Source: an uncultured Clostridia bacterium
GTDB lineage: Bacteria; Bacillota; Clostridia; Oscillospirales; Butyricicoccaceae
Assembly: GCA_910586575.1 (NCBI GenBank)
Contig: CAJUJQ010000075.1
Span: 1-15,483 of the forward strand
DNA: 15,483 nucleotides
Direction of reading: 5' to 3'
The first letter of the stretch is position 1. Each line of letters opens with the position of its first letter. Both the position numbers and the translations under genes were made by a program. This document shows, in pieces, positions 1 through 9,043 of this stretch. A model generated the notes under the pieces. The model was not told where the DNA came from, made no database searches, and saw only the letters and a program-made list of their open reading frames with translations.

Positions 1-6
1 TCTTTT

Positions 7-35
7 ATTGTACCATACTTGTTCTTTGATTTCAA
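7..35 (-). promoter_or_regulatory. Sigma-A-type promoter pointing out of the left edge
   Basis: On the minus strand the sequence reads TTGAAA (30-35), a 17-base spacer, then TACAAT (7-12), with a TG one base before the -10 (extended -10). This is close to the vegetative sigma-A consensus. It fires leftward, away from the SLH-GH2 gene, so its target lies outside the window. The plus-strand gene has no comparable promoter in the 58 bases upstream of its first possible start. Seen directly in sequence; activity is inferred. Confidence 0.6.
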
Positions 36-58
36 CAAAATCGTGACACCGCCCATTT

Positions 59-3000
59 GTGCTTCAGGACGGTGGGAATATACCGTTTGGCGATGCTTCG
101 GCGGTCTCTGGCTGGGCGCAGCAGGCGGTTGCGGCAATGGCCGCGGGCGGCTACCTGACCGGGGATGCACAGGGCAACGTGAATCCGGCCCGGACCATCA
201 CCCGCGCGGAATTCGCACAGCTGCTCGATAACCTTGTGAAGGGTTATCCGTCCGGCGCGGCGAACGGTGTGATTGAGGGCAGCGCGGTTGTGAAAACAGC
301 CGGGACAGACCTGTCCGGCGCGGTCATCAAGGGTGACCTCATCCTGGCGGATGGATTGGGCGCGGCCGATGTGGATCTTTCCGGCTGCACTGTCGAAGGG
401 CGCATTATCATTCGCGGCGGCAGCGGGATACGGCTCCCCGGGGAAACACCCGCCAGACATCTTGTCGCGGCAGCCCCCGGAAGCGTGCTGTCATTGACCG
501 GCAAAGCGGATACCGTTGAAATCAGGGCCGACAATGTGACCCTTACCGCAGAAAACGGATCGGAAATCCGTACCGTTGAGGTCCGGGCAAAAGATGCCAC
601 CGTCCGTGGCTCCGGCAAAGTGGAGACGGTTGCGGTGCGTGCGGGTTCCTCCGGCACCGAGGTTACGACCGGTAATACACAAATTACGACGATAGAAAGC
701 GGCGCGGATGTCCGTTCGCACAACGGCGCGCTTTCCGCCGGGCAGACTGGTACCACCAATAGCGCTGGCAGCCTGATAGCAGACCCCAATGATTCGGAGA
801 AGCCGTCAGACAGCAGTCAGCAGCCATCCTCGTCCGGTGACAGGCCGTCCAGGCCGTCCAGACCGTCCAGACCGTCAGAATCCACGGAACAGTATGCTGT
901 GACTGCCGCCAACGGACAGCTCATCGGCTATTTTGACGCGGGCACGCGGCTGACGGTCGATCCCGCGAACGGCGAGGCGGCTTACACCGTGACCGTTTCC
1001 GATACGGTAACCATCCCCACGCCGGAACGTACCGGCTACACCTTCAACGGGTGGACCGTCAGCGGCACGTCCCTGACGGCGCAGTGGAAAAAGAACGACG
1101 TTACCCCGCCCGAACAGTTCACGGTCATTGCCGGGAACGGGCAGACGATCGGTACCTTTGACGCGGGCACGCAGCTGACGGTTGATCCCGCGAACGGCGA
1201 GGCGGCTTATACCGTCACCGTATCCGATGAAACGGCCATTCCGACACCTGTGCGCGCAGGCTTCGTTTTTGCCGGGTGGAAGGTCAGCGGCACGTCCCTG
1301 ACGGCACACTGGGCGGAGGAAGGTACGATCCTGATTGACATCCTACAGGATTTGACCATGGAAGCCGGGACGCAGCAGGCGCTCGCCATCACGACTGAAC
1401 CTGCGGACTGCACCATCCTGGTCACCAGCAGCGACCCGGCTGTTGCACAGGCGGCGCAGGACGGCGCGGTATGGACGCTGTCCGCAGTGTCGGCAGGCCA
1501 GGCGGTCATTACCGTTACAGCGTCGAAGGCCGGCTATCCGGATGCGTCGGAGTCCTTTACGGTCACTGTAACCGGGCCTGTAGTGGAAAGCACGACCCGC
1601 GAGGAATTCAATTTTAACGCGGGCTGGATCTTCTCCAAGGGCCACGGCTGGGACAACGCGGAATCCAACCGCGACATCAAGCGTGAGGTTGTCGTGCTCC
1701 CTGTGGACGAAAAGCCTTATGAAACGGGCTATGTCCCTGGCGCAAGCTGGGAAGCGGTCAGCCTGCCCCATACCTATAATGACGTAGATACGTTTGATAA
1801 CTTCACTGAAACCGGCATGAACGGCGAGCGCAGCGTATATTCCGGGACCGCATGGTATAAAAAGACGTTTACCATTCCGGCAGCGTACCAGGGTAAAAAG
1901 ATTTTCCTGGAATTTGAAGCCGCCCGACAGGCCGCCGAGGTCTACCTGAACGGTGTGAAGCTGGAAGGCAAGTGCGAAAACGGCTTTATCCCATTTGGCT
2001 ATGACCTGACCGAGTATATCCGCTTTGGGGAGGAAAATGATATCACCGTGATGGTAGACAATTCCTTCCCGTATTACCACATCGGGGACGACGGCTCAAA
2101 GAACGAGCTGAGCTGGCACGACTCGCATTGGCATCCGAATAACGGCGGGCTGTACCGCAACGCGACCCTTTATGTCACCGACCCGCTGCATGTCACCCTG
2201 CCGCTGTACAGCTTCCTGAACACGCAGGGAACCTATGTGTATACCAGGAACGAAACCGAGGCTTCCGCCGATGTGGTGATGGAAGCCGAGATCCAGAACG
2301 AGTATGACACAGACAAGACCTTTACCTATGTGGCGGAAATCCGGGATATGGATGGCCGTACCGTCTGCACGGAAACCAGCGGCGCGCTGACCCTCCCGGC
2401 TGGCGGGAAGCAGGTATACAGCCTGACCGCTGCGCTGCAAAACCCGAAATTCTGGTCCACCGAGTACCCTTATCTCTATGAAGTCGTGACAAAGGTGCTT
2501 GTGGACGGTGAGGAAATCGATTCTTCCACCACCCCGCTTGGCGTCAGGGTATTCCGCTTTACAAATGACAACGGCCTGTTCCTGAACGAAAATTATGTCA
2601 AGCTCAAGGGCTGGGGCCAGAAGCCGACCGACGAATGGGCCGGCCTGGGCGCGGCATATCCGGACTGGATGCACGCCTATACACAGGAGCTGATGAAGGA
2701 CGCGGGCGGCAACTTTATCCGCTGGGGCCACTGCGCAGGCTCGCCGACACAGATCGGTATTTCCGACCAGTACGGCATCGTCACCCTTCAGCCCGGCGTG
2801 GACGGCGAAGGCAGCACCGTGGGCGGCGTTTACAGCGAGCTGTCCTATCAGGTGCGCAAAAACGCGTTCCGGGATATGATTATTTATTACCGGAACAACC
2901 CCTCTATTTTCCTGTGGGAGGTCGGCAACCAGAGCATGCCTGACGCCGAAGCCAAGGCGCTGACCGACCTGATCTATCAGTACGACAGCCACGGGATGCA

Positions 3001-6000
3001 GCCGGAGGACAAACAAAACAGCGGCACTTATGACGAAACGGCCCCTGCCTCTAACCGTTTGATTGCGGTACGGCGCGGCAACAATGTCATGTCGAAGTAT
3101 ATTGACGTATCGGTCACAACCCTGGGCGACTGGGAGCTGAAAGCGGACGGAAAGCCGGGCGTAGAAGGCGAGTACAACCGCGAAGAAGCGCGCAGGGGCG
3201 TCTGGGACCGCTATACGCCGGGATTTGAGGATTTCAAAACGCCGTCCGGCAGCAGCTATAACCTGACAGACGAGCAATACGCCGCGAACCAGGCGAAGGA
3301 GTGGAACAGCAAGCTGAAGGCTGTAGAGCACAGCGGCGGCGGCAACTGGATCTTCTCGGATTCCACCAGCCACGGGCGCGTGTACTCCGAGGTCTCCCGC
3401 GCAAGCGGCGAGGTGGACGCGGTGCGCCTGCCCAAGGAAGCTTATTATACGCTGAAAACCATCTACACCGATGAAACAGACGTCTACCTGATTGGCCACT
3501 GGAACTATCCGGCGGACACGGTCAAGGATGTTTTCGCGGTTTCGGACGCGGCTTCGGTCAAGCTGGTGGTTGAGGGCGAGGACGGGACGCAGGAGGAATA
3601 TAACGGCGTCAAGTCCAACGATTACCTGTTCACCTTCAGCGGCGTCACATACCGGCCCGGCAGGGCGAGCGCAATTGCTTACGATAAGCAAGGCCGCGAG
3701 GTCGGGCGCTCGGTCAAGGCGACGCACGGCGAGGCTGCCGCGCTGAAAATCACACCGATTACCGGCGCCGAAGGGCTGCTGGCAAACGGCTCGGATATCC
3801 TGCTGCTCGACGTTGAGGCGGTCGATGCGGACGGCAACCGCTGCCTGACCTTTGACGGCACGGTGAACGGCCTCCGGACGACGTTTGAGATCAACGACAG
3901 CAATGGGTGCAGCGTCTGGCGCGGCGGCTATAACAGCGGCATTGAGCACTCGACCAACAACAAATACCTCTATTTGCAGGGCGGCATCAACCGTGTCGCG
4001 GTACGCACGACGATGAAGCCGGGCGATATCACGGTTACTGCATCGACCGAGGGGCTGGCGCCCGCTTCCATTACGGTTACATCGAAGGCCATCGACAACA
4101 CGGGCGGCCTGAACCGGGACAGGAACCAGTTTAAGCAGCTGGCGCTTGACCCCGGCAAGTACCAGGGCATGGGCGACGGCGAAAAGCCGCCGGAACGGGA
4201 CGACGGGACCGTTACCGAGCAGAAGTCCGCGCTGCTGAAGGAAGCGTTCTACACCGGCAGCAGCAACCCGTGGAAGCTGACCTTCCCGGCCATCCGGGAC
4301 GCGCAGGTTTACAGCGATGACAAGGATATTGTCTTTGGCGACCTGCCAATCCAGCTGCTCAACAGCGAATATCTGCAAATCCCGCAGGCGGACGCCAACC
4401 TGACAGGCGCAACCGACGTGATTTCACTGCGCTTTGCAAGAAACGTCGATTTGTATATCGCGCATGATGACACGGTTTCCCCGCGCCCGGGCTGGATTAC
4501 AAGCGGCTATGACGATACGGGCATGGATATCGAAATCAACGGGCATTCCCATTCTGTATTCCACAAGGCGTTCCCCGCGGATGCGGGCGTGACGCTGGAA
4601 AGCAATGTCACGGTCGATATGACGCAGGGCGGCAACCAGTATGTCGTATTCTTTAAGGAGCAGGGGCAGTCAACCACCTTCCTGAAGGACGACTTTGAGG
4701 GACAGACCGCAGGGGAAAGCCCGCTTGGCTGGGTTGTCAATACCGCGCCGGATACCAGCGCGAAAATCGCGGAAATCGACGGCAACAAGGTTCTGGAGCT
4801 GATCGACACCAACACAGGGAGCGCCCCCAATATGGCGCTTGTCAGCCGTAAGTTCCTGCCACAGTCCGGAAAGTTCGCCATTGAGTACAAAGTCTACGAC
4901 TATAACCTGACGGTTAACAACAAGAACCAGGATTATGTGCGTATCTTCCTCCTGAAGAACGCGCCAAGCTCAAATCCGAACGACCACGCAGGTACCGTTG
5001 TGGAGAGCTATCTCCGCGCAGGCTCCAAGCTGGGGGCGCGTGAACCCAGCGGCAGCGGCACAAAGGATATCGATATCAAGCAGCTTGCGGCGGAACAGTG
5101 GTTCACGGTCCGCTATATTGTGGATATCGAAAACGGCAGCTTTGACGCATACGTGTGGGATGAGACACAGCAGCGGTTTAATCTTGAAAAATCAGGGGTT
5201 GGCTTCCGCAATAACCATGCATATGTGGATCATCTGGTGTTAGGCTCCGGCGGCGGCTCCGGCACGCATGTGCTGATTGACGATGTGAAAATCGAGCTGA
5301 TTGACAACGCGCTCAGCGAAATTCAGGTTGACGGCGAACCGCTGCGCGATTTTGACCCGGATACGCTGACGTATACGCATACGCTTCCGTTTGGTACCGA
5401 CCCGAGCGCTGTCCCGGCGGTTACGGCGACCGCACGCGACCCCTACGCCACAGTAGAGATTACGCAGGCCGCAAACGCGAACGGCACCGCTACGATTGAG
5501 GTAACCGCCCTGAACGGCGACTCGCAGACCTATACCGTGGCGTTTGAGGTTGCAGATGCAGTTAACGAAACTGTGGCGGATATCCTGCTGGACGGCAAAT
5601 CATTCAAGGGTTTCCAGGCGGATACCACTGGCTACGATATCATTCTGCCGCCAGGCGCAGAAATCCCGGAAGTTACCGTCGATAAATTGGCTGCTTCGGA
5701 TAATGTGACAATCACCGGAACGGATACGGTCACGATTTCGGTCAACAGTACCGGCGAATACACGCTCCGCTTTACCAACGCGGGTTATGAGCTGAATGAG
5801 GACTTTGAAGGCAGTGATTTGCCGTCCGGGTGGACAACCGCTGCCAGCGCGGATGACGGTACCGGCAGCGTGTCCGTAACCGATGGCGCGCTTGTCCTCA
5901 ATGATACCGACAACAAAATGTATTTTGCATTTGGTGAACTTGAAAAAACCTATACCTCGGATAACCTGGCTGGAAAGCAGCTTGTCATGGAGCTTGATGT

Positions 6001-6436
6001 GAAGCCTGGAAACGGCCAGCAATGGATTCGTGCCCTGTTCACGAATGGGACAAACGCAGATAAACCGAATATGGCAATCGAACCGTATATCAATGCAAAA
6101 ACAAAGAATGGCGGAGATTATACGTATAGAAGCGGTGATGGAACTGTAGCTACCAACAACGAATTTTCTCCTGTACTGGGCAGCGGAACAGTCAAAACCG
6201 ACGAATGGAACCATATAAAGATTGCGCTTTCCGTAGATGATGGGGCTTTCAGCGTCACCGTTACAAATGCTGACGGTACAACCGCAACCGGCGTAACAAC
6301 CAAAGCGGATGCCATTCGAGAGAATGATACAGATAGGACCAAGATCACGCACGTCCATTTCGGAACGGGCGGCGGCGCGACCGGAGTGGTTTCCTACGAC
6401 AACGTTAAAGTTTATGTGTGCAGCGATATCAGCTGA
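59..6436 (+). CDS. Giant SLH-anchored glycoside hydrolase family 2 protein, 5'-truncated
   Basis: Probable cell-surface polysaccharide-degrading or -binding protein of the beta-galactosidase superfamily. Domain order by residue: SLH 8-60 (TRAE motif at 48-51); beta-strand repeat region about 70-235; Ser/Pro/Arg linker with RPS repeats about 245-278; two InlB-type repeats 279-418; Ig-like about 420-510; GH2 sugar-binding about 514-715; GH2 Ig-like about 725-838; TIM barrel about 838-1130; DUF4982-like about 1140-1230; C5-like about 1232-1345; an unassigned beta domain about 1420-1540; jelly roll about 1544-1745; two cadherin-like domains about 1750-1910; second jelly roll about 1914-2122. The likely nucleophile is Glu1038 (GEYN); the usual acid/base Glu is Gln958 (GNQ). 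The only available start is GTG at 59, after an in-frame TGA at 44, with no ribosome binding site. No signal peptide is present, and SLH proteins normally carry one plus about three SLH domains. The 5' end is therefore probably missing. Exact substrate unknown. Confidence 0.85.
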   Translation: MLQDGGNIPFGDASAVSGWAQQAVAAMAAGGYLTGDAQGNVNPARTITRAEFAQLLDNLVKGYPSGAANGVIEGSAVVKTAGTDLSGAVIKGDLILADGLGAADVDLSGCTVEGRIIIRGGSGIRLPGETPARHLVAAAPGSVLSLTGKADTVEIRADNVTLTAENGSEIRTVEVRAKDATVRGSGKVETVAVRAGSSGTEVTTGNTQITTIESGADVRSHNGALSAGQTGTTNSAGSLIADPNDSEKPSDSSQQPSSSGDRPSRPSRPSRPSESTEQYAVTAANGQLIGYFDAGTRLTVDPANGEAAYTVTVSDTVTIPTPERTGYTFNGWTVSGTSLTAQWKKNDVTPPEQFTVIAGNGQTIGTFDAGTQLTVDPANGEAAYTVTVSDETAIPTPVRAGFVFAGWKVSGTSLTAHWAEEGTILIDILQDLTMEAGTQQALAITTEPADCTILVTSSDPAVAQAAQDGAVWTLSAVSAGQAVITVTASKAGYPDASESFTVTVTGPVVESTTREEFNFNAGWIFSKGHGWDNAESNRDIKREVVVLPVDEKPYETGYVPGASWEAVSLPHTYNDVDTFDNFTETGMNGERSVYSGTAWYKKTFTIPAAYQGKKIFLEFEAARQAAEVYLNGVKLEGKCENGFIPFGYDLTEYIRFGEENDITVMVDNSFPYYHIGDDGSKNELSWHDSHWHPNNGGLYRNATLYVTDPLHVTLPLYSFLNTQGTYVYTRNETEASADVVMEAEIQNEYDTDKTFTYVAEIRDMDGRTVCTETSGALTLPAGGKQVYSLTAALQNPKFWSTEYPYLYEVVTKVLVDGEEIDSSTTPLGVRVFRFTNDNGLFLNENYVKLKGWGQKPTDEWAGLGAAYPDWMHAYTQELMKDAGGNFIRWGHCAGSPTQIGISDQYGIVTLQPGVDGEGSTVGGVYSELSYQVRKNAFRDMIIYYRNNPSIFLWEVGNQSMPDAEAKALTDLIYQYDSHGMQPEDKQNSGTYDETAPASNRLIAVRRGNNVMSKYIDVSVTTLGDWELKADGKPGVEGEYNREEARRGVWDRYTPGFEDFKTPSGSSYNLTDEQYAANQAKEWNSKLKAVEHSGGGNWIFSDSTSHGRVYSEVSRASGEVDAVRLPKEAYYTLKTIYTDETDVYLIGHWNYPADTVKDVFAVSDAASVKLVVEGEDGTQEEYNGVKSNDYLFTFSGVTYRPGRASAIAYDKQGREVGRSVKATHGEAAALKITPITGAEGLLANGSDILLLDVEAVDADGNRCLTFDGTVNGLRTTFEINDSNGCSVWRGGYNSGIEHSTNNKYLYLQGGINRVAVRTTMKPGDITVTASTEGLAPASITVTSKAIDNTGGLNRDRNQFKQLALDPGKYQGMGDGEKPPERDDGTVTEQKSALLKEAFYTGSSNPWKLTFPAIRDAQVYSDDKDIVFGDLPIQLLNSEYLQIPQADANLTGATDVISLRFARNVDLYIAHDDTVSPRPGWITSGYDDTGMDIEINGHSHSVFHKAFPADAGVTLESNVTVDMTQGGNQYVVFFKEQGQSTTFLKDDFEGQTAGESPLGWVVNTAPDTSAKIAEIDGNKVLELIDTNTGSAPNMALVSRKFLPQSGKFAIEYKVYDYNLTVNNKNQDYVRIFLLKNAPSSNPNDHAGTVVESYLRAGSKLGAREPSGSGTKDIDIKQLAAEQWFTVRYIVDIENGSFDAYVWDETQQRFNLEKSGVGFRNNHAYVDHLVLGSGGGSGTHVLIDDVKIELIDNALSEIQVDGEPLRDFDPDTLTYTHTLPFGTDPSAVPAVTATARDPYATVEITQAANANGTATIEVTALNGDSQTYTVAFEVADAVNETVADILLDGKSFKGFQADTTGYDIILPPGAEIPEVTVDKLAASDNVTITGTDTVTISVNSTGEYTLRFTNAGYELNEDFEGSDLPSGWTTAASADDGTGSVSVTDGALVLNDTDNKMYFAFGELEKTYTSDNLAGKQLVMELDVKPGNGQQWIRALFTNGTNADKPNMAIEPYINAKTKNGGDYTYRSGDGTVATNNEFSPVLGSGTVKTDEWNHIKIALSVDDGAFSVTVTNADGTTATGVTTKADAIRENDTDRTKITHVHFGTGGGATGVVSYDNVKVYVCSDIS
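893..1312 (+). repeat. Two tandem InlB-type (Listeria-Bacteroides) repeats within the SLH-GH2 gene
   Basis: Two copies with a 225-bp (75-codon) period encode beta-grasp-like repeats, each ending in GW-V-SGTSLTA-W. The core starting at 935 and the core starting at 1160 differ at only about five of 70 bases, mostly silent. This points to recent duplication or gene conversion. Such repeats usually act as stalk or adhesion modules in surface proteins. A short 9-bp repeat encoding RPS (about 841-880) precedes them. Confidence 0.75.
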
Positions 6437-6444
6437 CAAACAAA

Positions 6445-6483
6445 GTGTGCGGGCCTCCAGCCGGAGGCTCGCACACCCTTTTT
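6445..6483 (+). terminator. Rho-independent terminator after the SLH-GH2 gene
   Basis: A 14-bp stem (6445-6458 with 6463-6476, one G-T pair), a four-base loop AGCC, then CC and five T residues (6479-6483). It begins 8 bases after the stop codon. The next gene's ribosome binding site starts directly after the T-run, so any transcript reaching that gene from upstream must pass this hairpin. Confidence 0.85.
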
Positions 6484-6484
6484 C

Positions 6485-6490
6485 AGGAGG
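6485..6490 (+). promoter_or_regulatory. Ribosome binding site that fixes the start at 6499
   Basis: AGGAGG lies 8 bases before the ATG at 6499. The open frame extends upstream to 6418 through the terminator and the end of the previous gene, but only the start at 6499 has this site, and the protein then begins at the typical MKTTRGK membrane-protein N-terminus. Confidence 0.85.
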
Positions 6491-6498
6491 GATATGAT

Positions 6499-8910
6499 AT
6501 GAAAACAACGCGCGGCAAAACGCTTGCGGCGGCATTCCTCGGCGGGGCTGCCTCGCTGGTATACGAACTCATTTGGACAAGATGGCTGGCGCTGCTCCTG
6601 GGCAGCACAGCCTATGCGGTTGGCACTGTCACCGCCTGCTATATGGCTGGGCTGGCAATTGGCGGCTTCGTGCTGGGCAGGCTTGCCGATACCCATGAGG
6701 ATTGGTGCGCCCGTTTATCCTTTGGCGGCTTTGGAATCCTGTGCGCGGCCTCCCCGCTGATCTATCACGCCATCCGGGAGCTTTACCGGATGCTTGGCGG
6801 AGGGCTTTGGCCCCGTGTCCTCATCGCAATGGCAGGGCTTTTCCTGCCCACCGCGCTGATAGGCGGCATGACCCCGGTGCTGGTCAAACGCGGGCTGCGG
6901 GAGAGTGGTTCTACAGCGGTTTACGCGGTATTCACGTTTGGCTCGGCAGTGGGGGCGCTGCTGACCGGCTTCCTGCTGATTCCGGCACTCGGCCTGCGCG
7001 GCTGCGGCCTGGCTGGAGGGCTATGCGCCTGTGCGGGGATGATTTGCCTGCGCAGCGTTCCAGCTATGCAGGGTTCCGCGCGCGGGCCAGTCCGTCCGGA
7101 ACAGCCGTTTCCCGTCGCCGTTTGCCTGTGCACAGCTGCGGTATATACCGTTTCAGGCTTTACAGCAATGGCTTATCAGATGTATCAGACGAAGCTGCTG
7201 ACGCTGTTTTTCATGGATAGCGTATATGACTTTACATTGATTCTGACCATGTTTTTGTCAGGGCTGTTCATTGGAAACAGTGTCGGAAATCTGCTTTCCC
7301 GGCAGGATAACAGTCGATTCCCCAGCCTTTGCGCGGTGCAGGCGGCGCTCGGGCTGTTCTGTATCGCCAGCCTGCTGCCGGTCAGCCGTCTGCCGTTTTG
7401 GACGGAAGGGCTTTCCAACCTCAGCACCCTTGCACAGGGCAGCCCGAAAAATATTTTCCTGCACAGCATTTTTCTCAAATGCGGGTACTGCGTATTGGTT
7501 ATCCTGCCGCCTGCCGTGCTGTGGGGCAGCGTTTTCCCGCTGGCAAGCCGGATTTTCCTGCAAGGGCAGCCTAATACGGGCTTCCGGACGGGTTTGCTCA
7601 CTGGATGGAATACCGTAGGCTCAGCGCTTGGATCGCTTCTGGGCAGCTTTGTACTGACCCGATGGATTGGCCTGCGCGGGGGGATCCTCCTGGGCGCGGC
7701 GCTTAATCTTGCCTGCGCGGCGTGCCTGCTGTTCTCCGGACGGGAACGGATGTCCGGAAGGCAGCGTGCCGGTACCTGCGGCATCGGCCTTGCCGCGCTG
7801 GCATTGTTTGCGCTTCTCCCGCCGTGGGATCGCTTTGAAATGTCCACTTCCTTCCTGAAGCCGGGACAGGATGTGGAGGACGCAGCCGAAATCCTGTATT
7901 ATCAGGAGGATGCCTATGGACTTGTCAGCGTCGTGCATTTTTTGCCGAACAATCAGAAATATTTGACAACCAACCGGCTCTACTGCCAAAGCACCGCTGA
8001 CCTTGGCGGTCCGGAAGACCACCGGCGGCTGGGGTATCTTCCAATGCTGCTGCACCCGGATCCAAAAACGGTGCTTGTAACCGGTTTAGGAAGCGGAGTT
8101 ACCTTGCGCGGCGTGGCAGAATATGGGGCAGAACGGATTGACTGTGTGGAAATCTCACATTCTGTTGCAGAAGCGGCAAAGTGTTTTCAGGAAGAAAACG
8201 GCGATGTGCTCCATCAAAATCATGTGAATCTTATCATTGAGGATGCGCGGAATTATATTCAGCGGACACAAAATCGGTATGATGTCATTATCGGTGATAT
8301 TGTTTTTCCCATGGGGTCTGGGAGCAGCAGCCTGTTTAGCCAGGAATACTATCAAACGGTGCGTTCCCGACTGAATCCGGGCGGCATGATGGTTCAGTGG
8401 CTGCCCATCCATCAGTTTTCTCATGAGGATTTCGTATTGGTGTCAAACACCTTCGCCAGCGTATTTCCGTACAGTTATTATGTGCTGGGATTGATTGGAG
8501 ATTCCGTCCCAACGGTTGGATTCGTTGGGACAGAAGAACCATTGTTCATTGGGCTGGATCGTGTACAAAGCTGTTACGAGAATAAACTGGACTTGCGCAG
8601 ACAGCTCGAGCAAACCGCTTTGGACGATCCATATATGCTGCTAAGTCATTATATTGGAGAAATCCATGCGGAAACGCCACAGATACTGACCGATGACAGG
8701 CCAATTCTGGAATATCGGAATCCCCGAAACACAACCAGTTACACAGAACGCGGATACTATAATTTATCGTGGCTGCTTGCACAAAAGTGTCCCGCAAAGA
8801 CCGTTGTGGCGTATTCCTCTCCTGAAGAAGAGCAAATGCTGGATGCATATGACCAAATGCTTGTTGACTATATCCAAGGATACGTTTTGCCGCATGATGA
8901 TGCATTTTGA
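6499..8910 (+). CDS. Membrane protein fused to a spermidine-synthase-like domain
   Basis: An 803-residue protein of the class often annotated as fused MFS/spermidine synthase. Residues 1 to about 455 form roughly a dozen hydrophobic membrane segments, opening with the family-typical GAASLVYELIWTR. The C-terminal part is a Rossmann SAM-type fold: glycine-rich loop TGLGSG at about 528-533, acidic residue Glu551 (CVEIS) and Asp582 (EDAR) for nucleotide binding, and a C-terminal TDDRPILEYRNPR typical of these fusions. In true spermidine synthases the catalytic Asp lies in a D-x-x-DP-type motif; here the equivalent is GDIVFPMG with Asp600, so polyamine synthesis should not be assumed. Family substrate and direction are unknown to me. 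The start is set by AGGAGG at 6485-6490. It sits 62 bp after the giant surface protein gene, behind a terminator, and no terminator of its own is obvious. Confidence 0.8.
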   Translation: MKTTRGKTLAAAFLGGAASLVYELIWTRWLALLLGSTAYAVGTVTACYMAGLAIGGFVLGRLADTHEDWCARLSFGGFGILCAASPLIYHAIRELYRMLGGGLWPRVLIAMAGLFLPTALIGGMTPVLVKRGLRESGSTAVYAVFTFGSAVGALLTGFLLIPALGLRGCGLAGGLCACAGMICLRSVPAMQGSARGPVRPEQPFPVAVCLCTAAVYTVSGFTAMAYQMYQTKLLTLFFMDSVYDFTLILTMFLSGLFIGNSVGNLLSRQDNSRFPSLCAVQAALGLFCIASLLPVSRLPFWTEGLSNLSTLAQGSPKNIFLHSIFLKCGYCVLVILPPAVLWGSVFPLASRIFLQGQPNTGFRTGLLTGWNTVGSALGSLLGSFVLTRWIGLRGGILLGAALNLACAACLLFSGRERMSGRQRAGTCGIGLAALALFALLPPWDRFEMSTSFLKPGQDVEDAAEILYYQEDAYGLVSVVHFLPNNQKYLTTNRLYCQSTADLGGPEDHRRLGYLPMLLHPDPKTVLVTGLGSGVTLRGVAEYGAERIDCVEISHSVAEAAKCFQEENGDVLHQNHVNLIIEDARNYIQRTQNRYDVIIGDIVFPMGSGSSSLFSQEYYQTVRSRLNPGGMMVQWLPIHQFSHEDFVLVSNTFASVFPYSYYVLGLIGDSVPTVGFVGTEEPLFIGLDRVQSCYENKLDLRRQLEQTALDDPYMLLSHYIGEIHAETPQILTDDRPILEYRNPRNTTSYTERGYYNLSWLLAQKCPAKTVVAYSSPEEEQMLDAYDQMLVDYIQGYVLPHDDAF

Positions 8911-9043
8911 AATCGGTAATAAGATTGTCTGTTCATAAGCAGAAAAAGCATCCGGGAAATATTTAACATTGAAGTACCGCTTCTTTTGACAATGGTAGTG
9001 CACCCAGCGGCAGGAAAGTTTTCCAACGCGCTAAGAGCAGCCG

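Noticed and set aside
841..880. Short direct repeats considered as CRISPR or other array
   Set aside because: The 9-bp units are in frame, encode an RPS linker and have no spacers.
2096..4378. Open frame of 760 codons on the minus strand, antisense to the GH2 core
   Set aside because: It lies exactly opposite conserved GH2 and C-terminal domains, shows no recognisable domain, and has the Val/Arg/Ala-rich composition of a GC-rich shadow frame. The same applies to the minus-strand frames at 1343-2080, 244-789 and 5600-6535.
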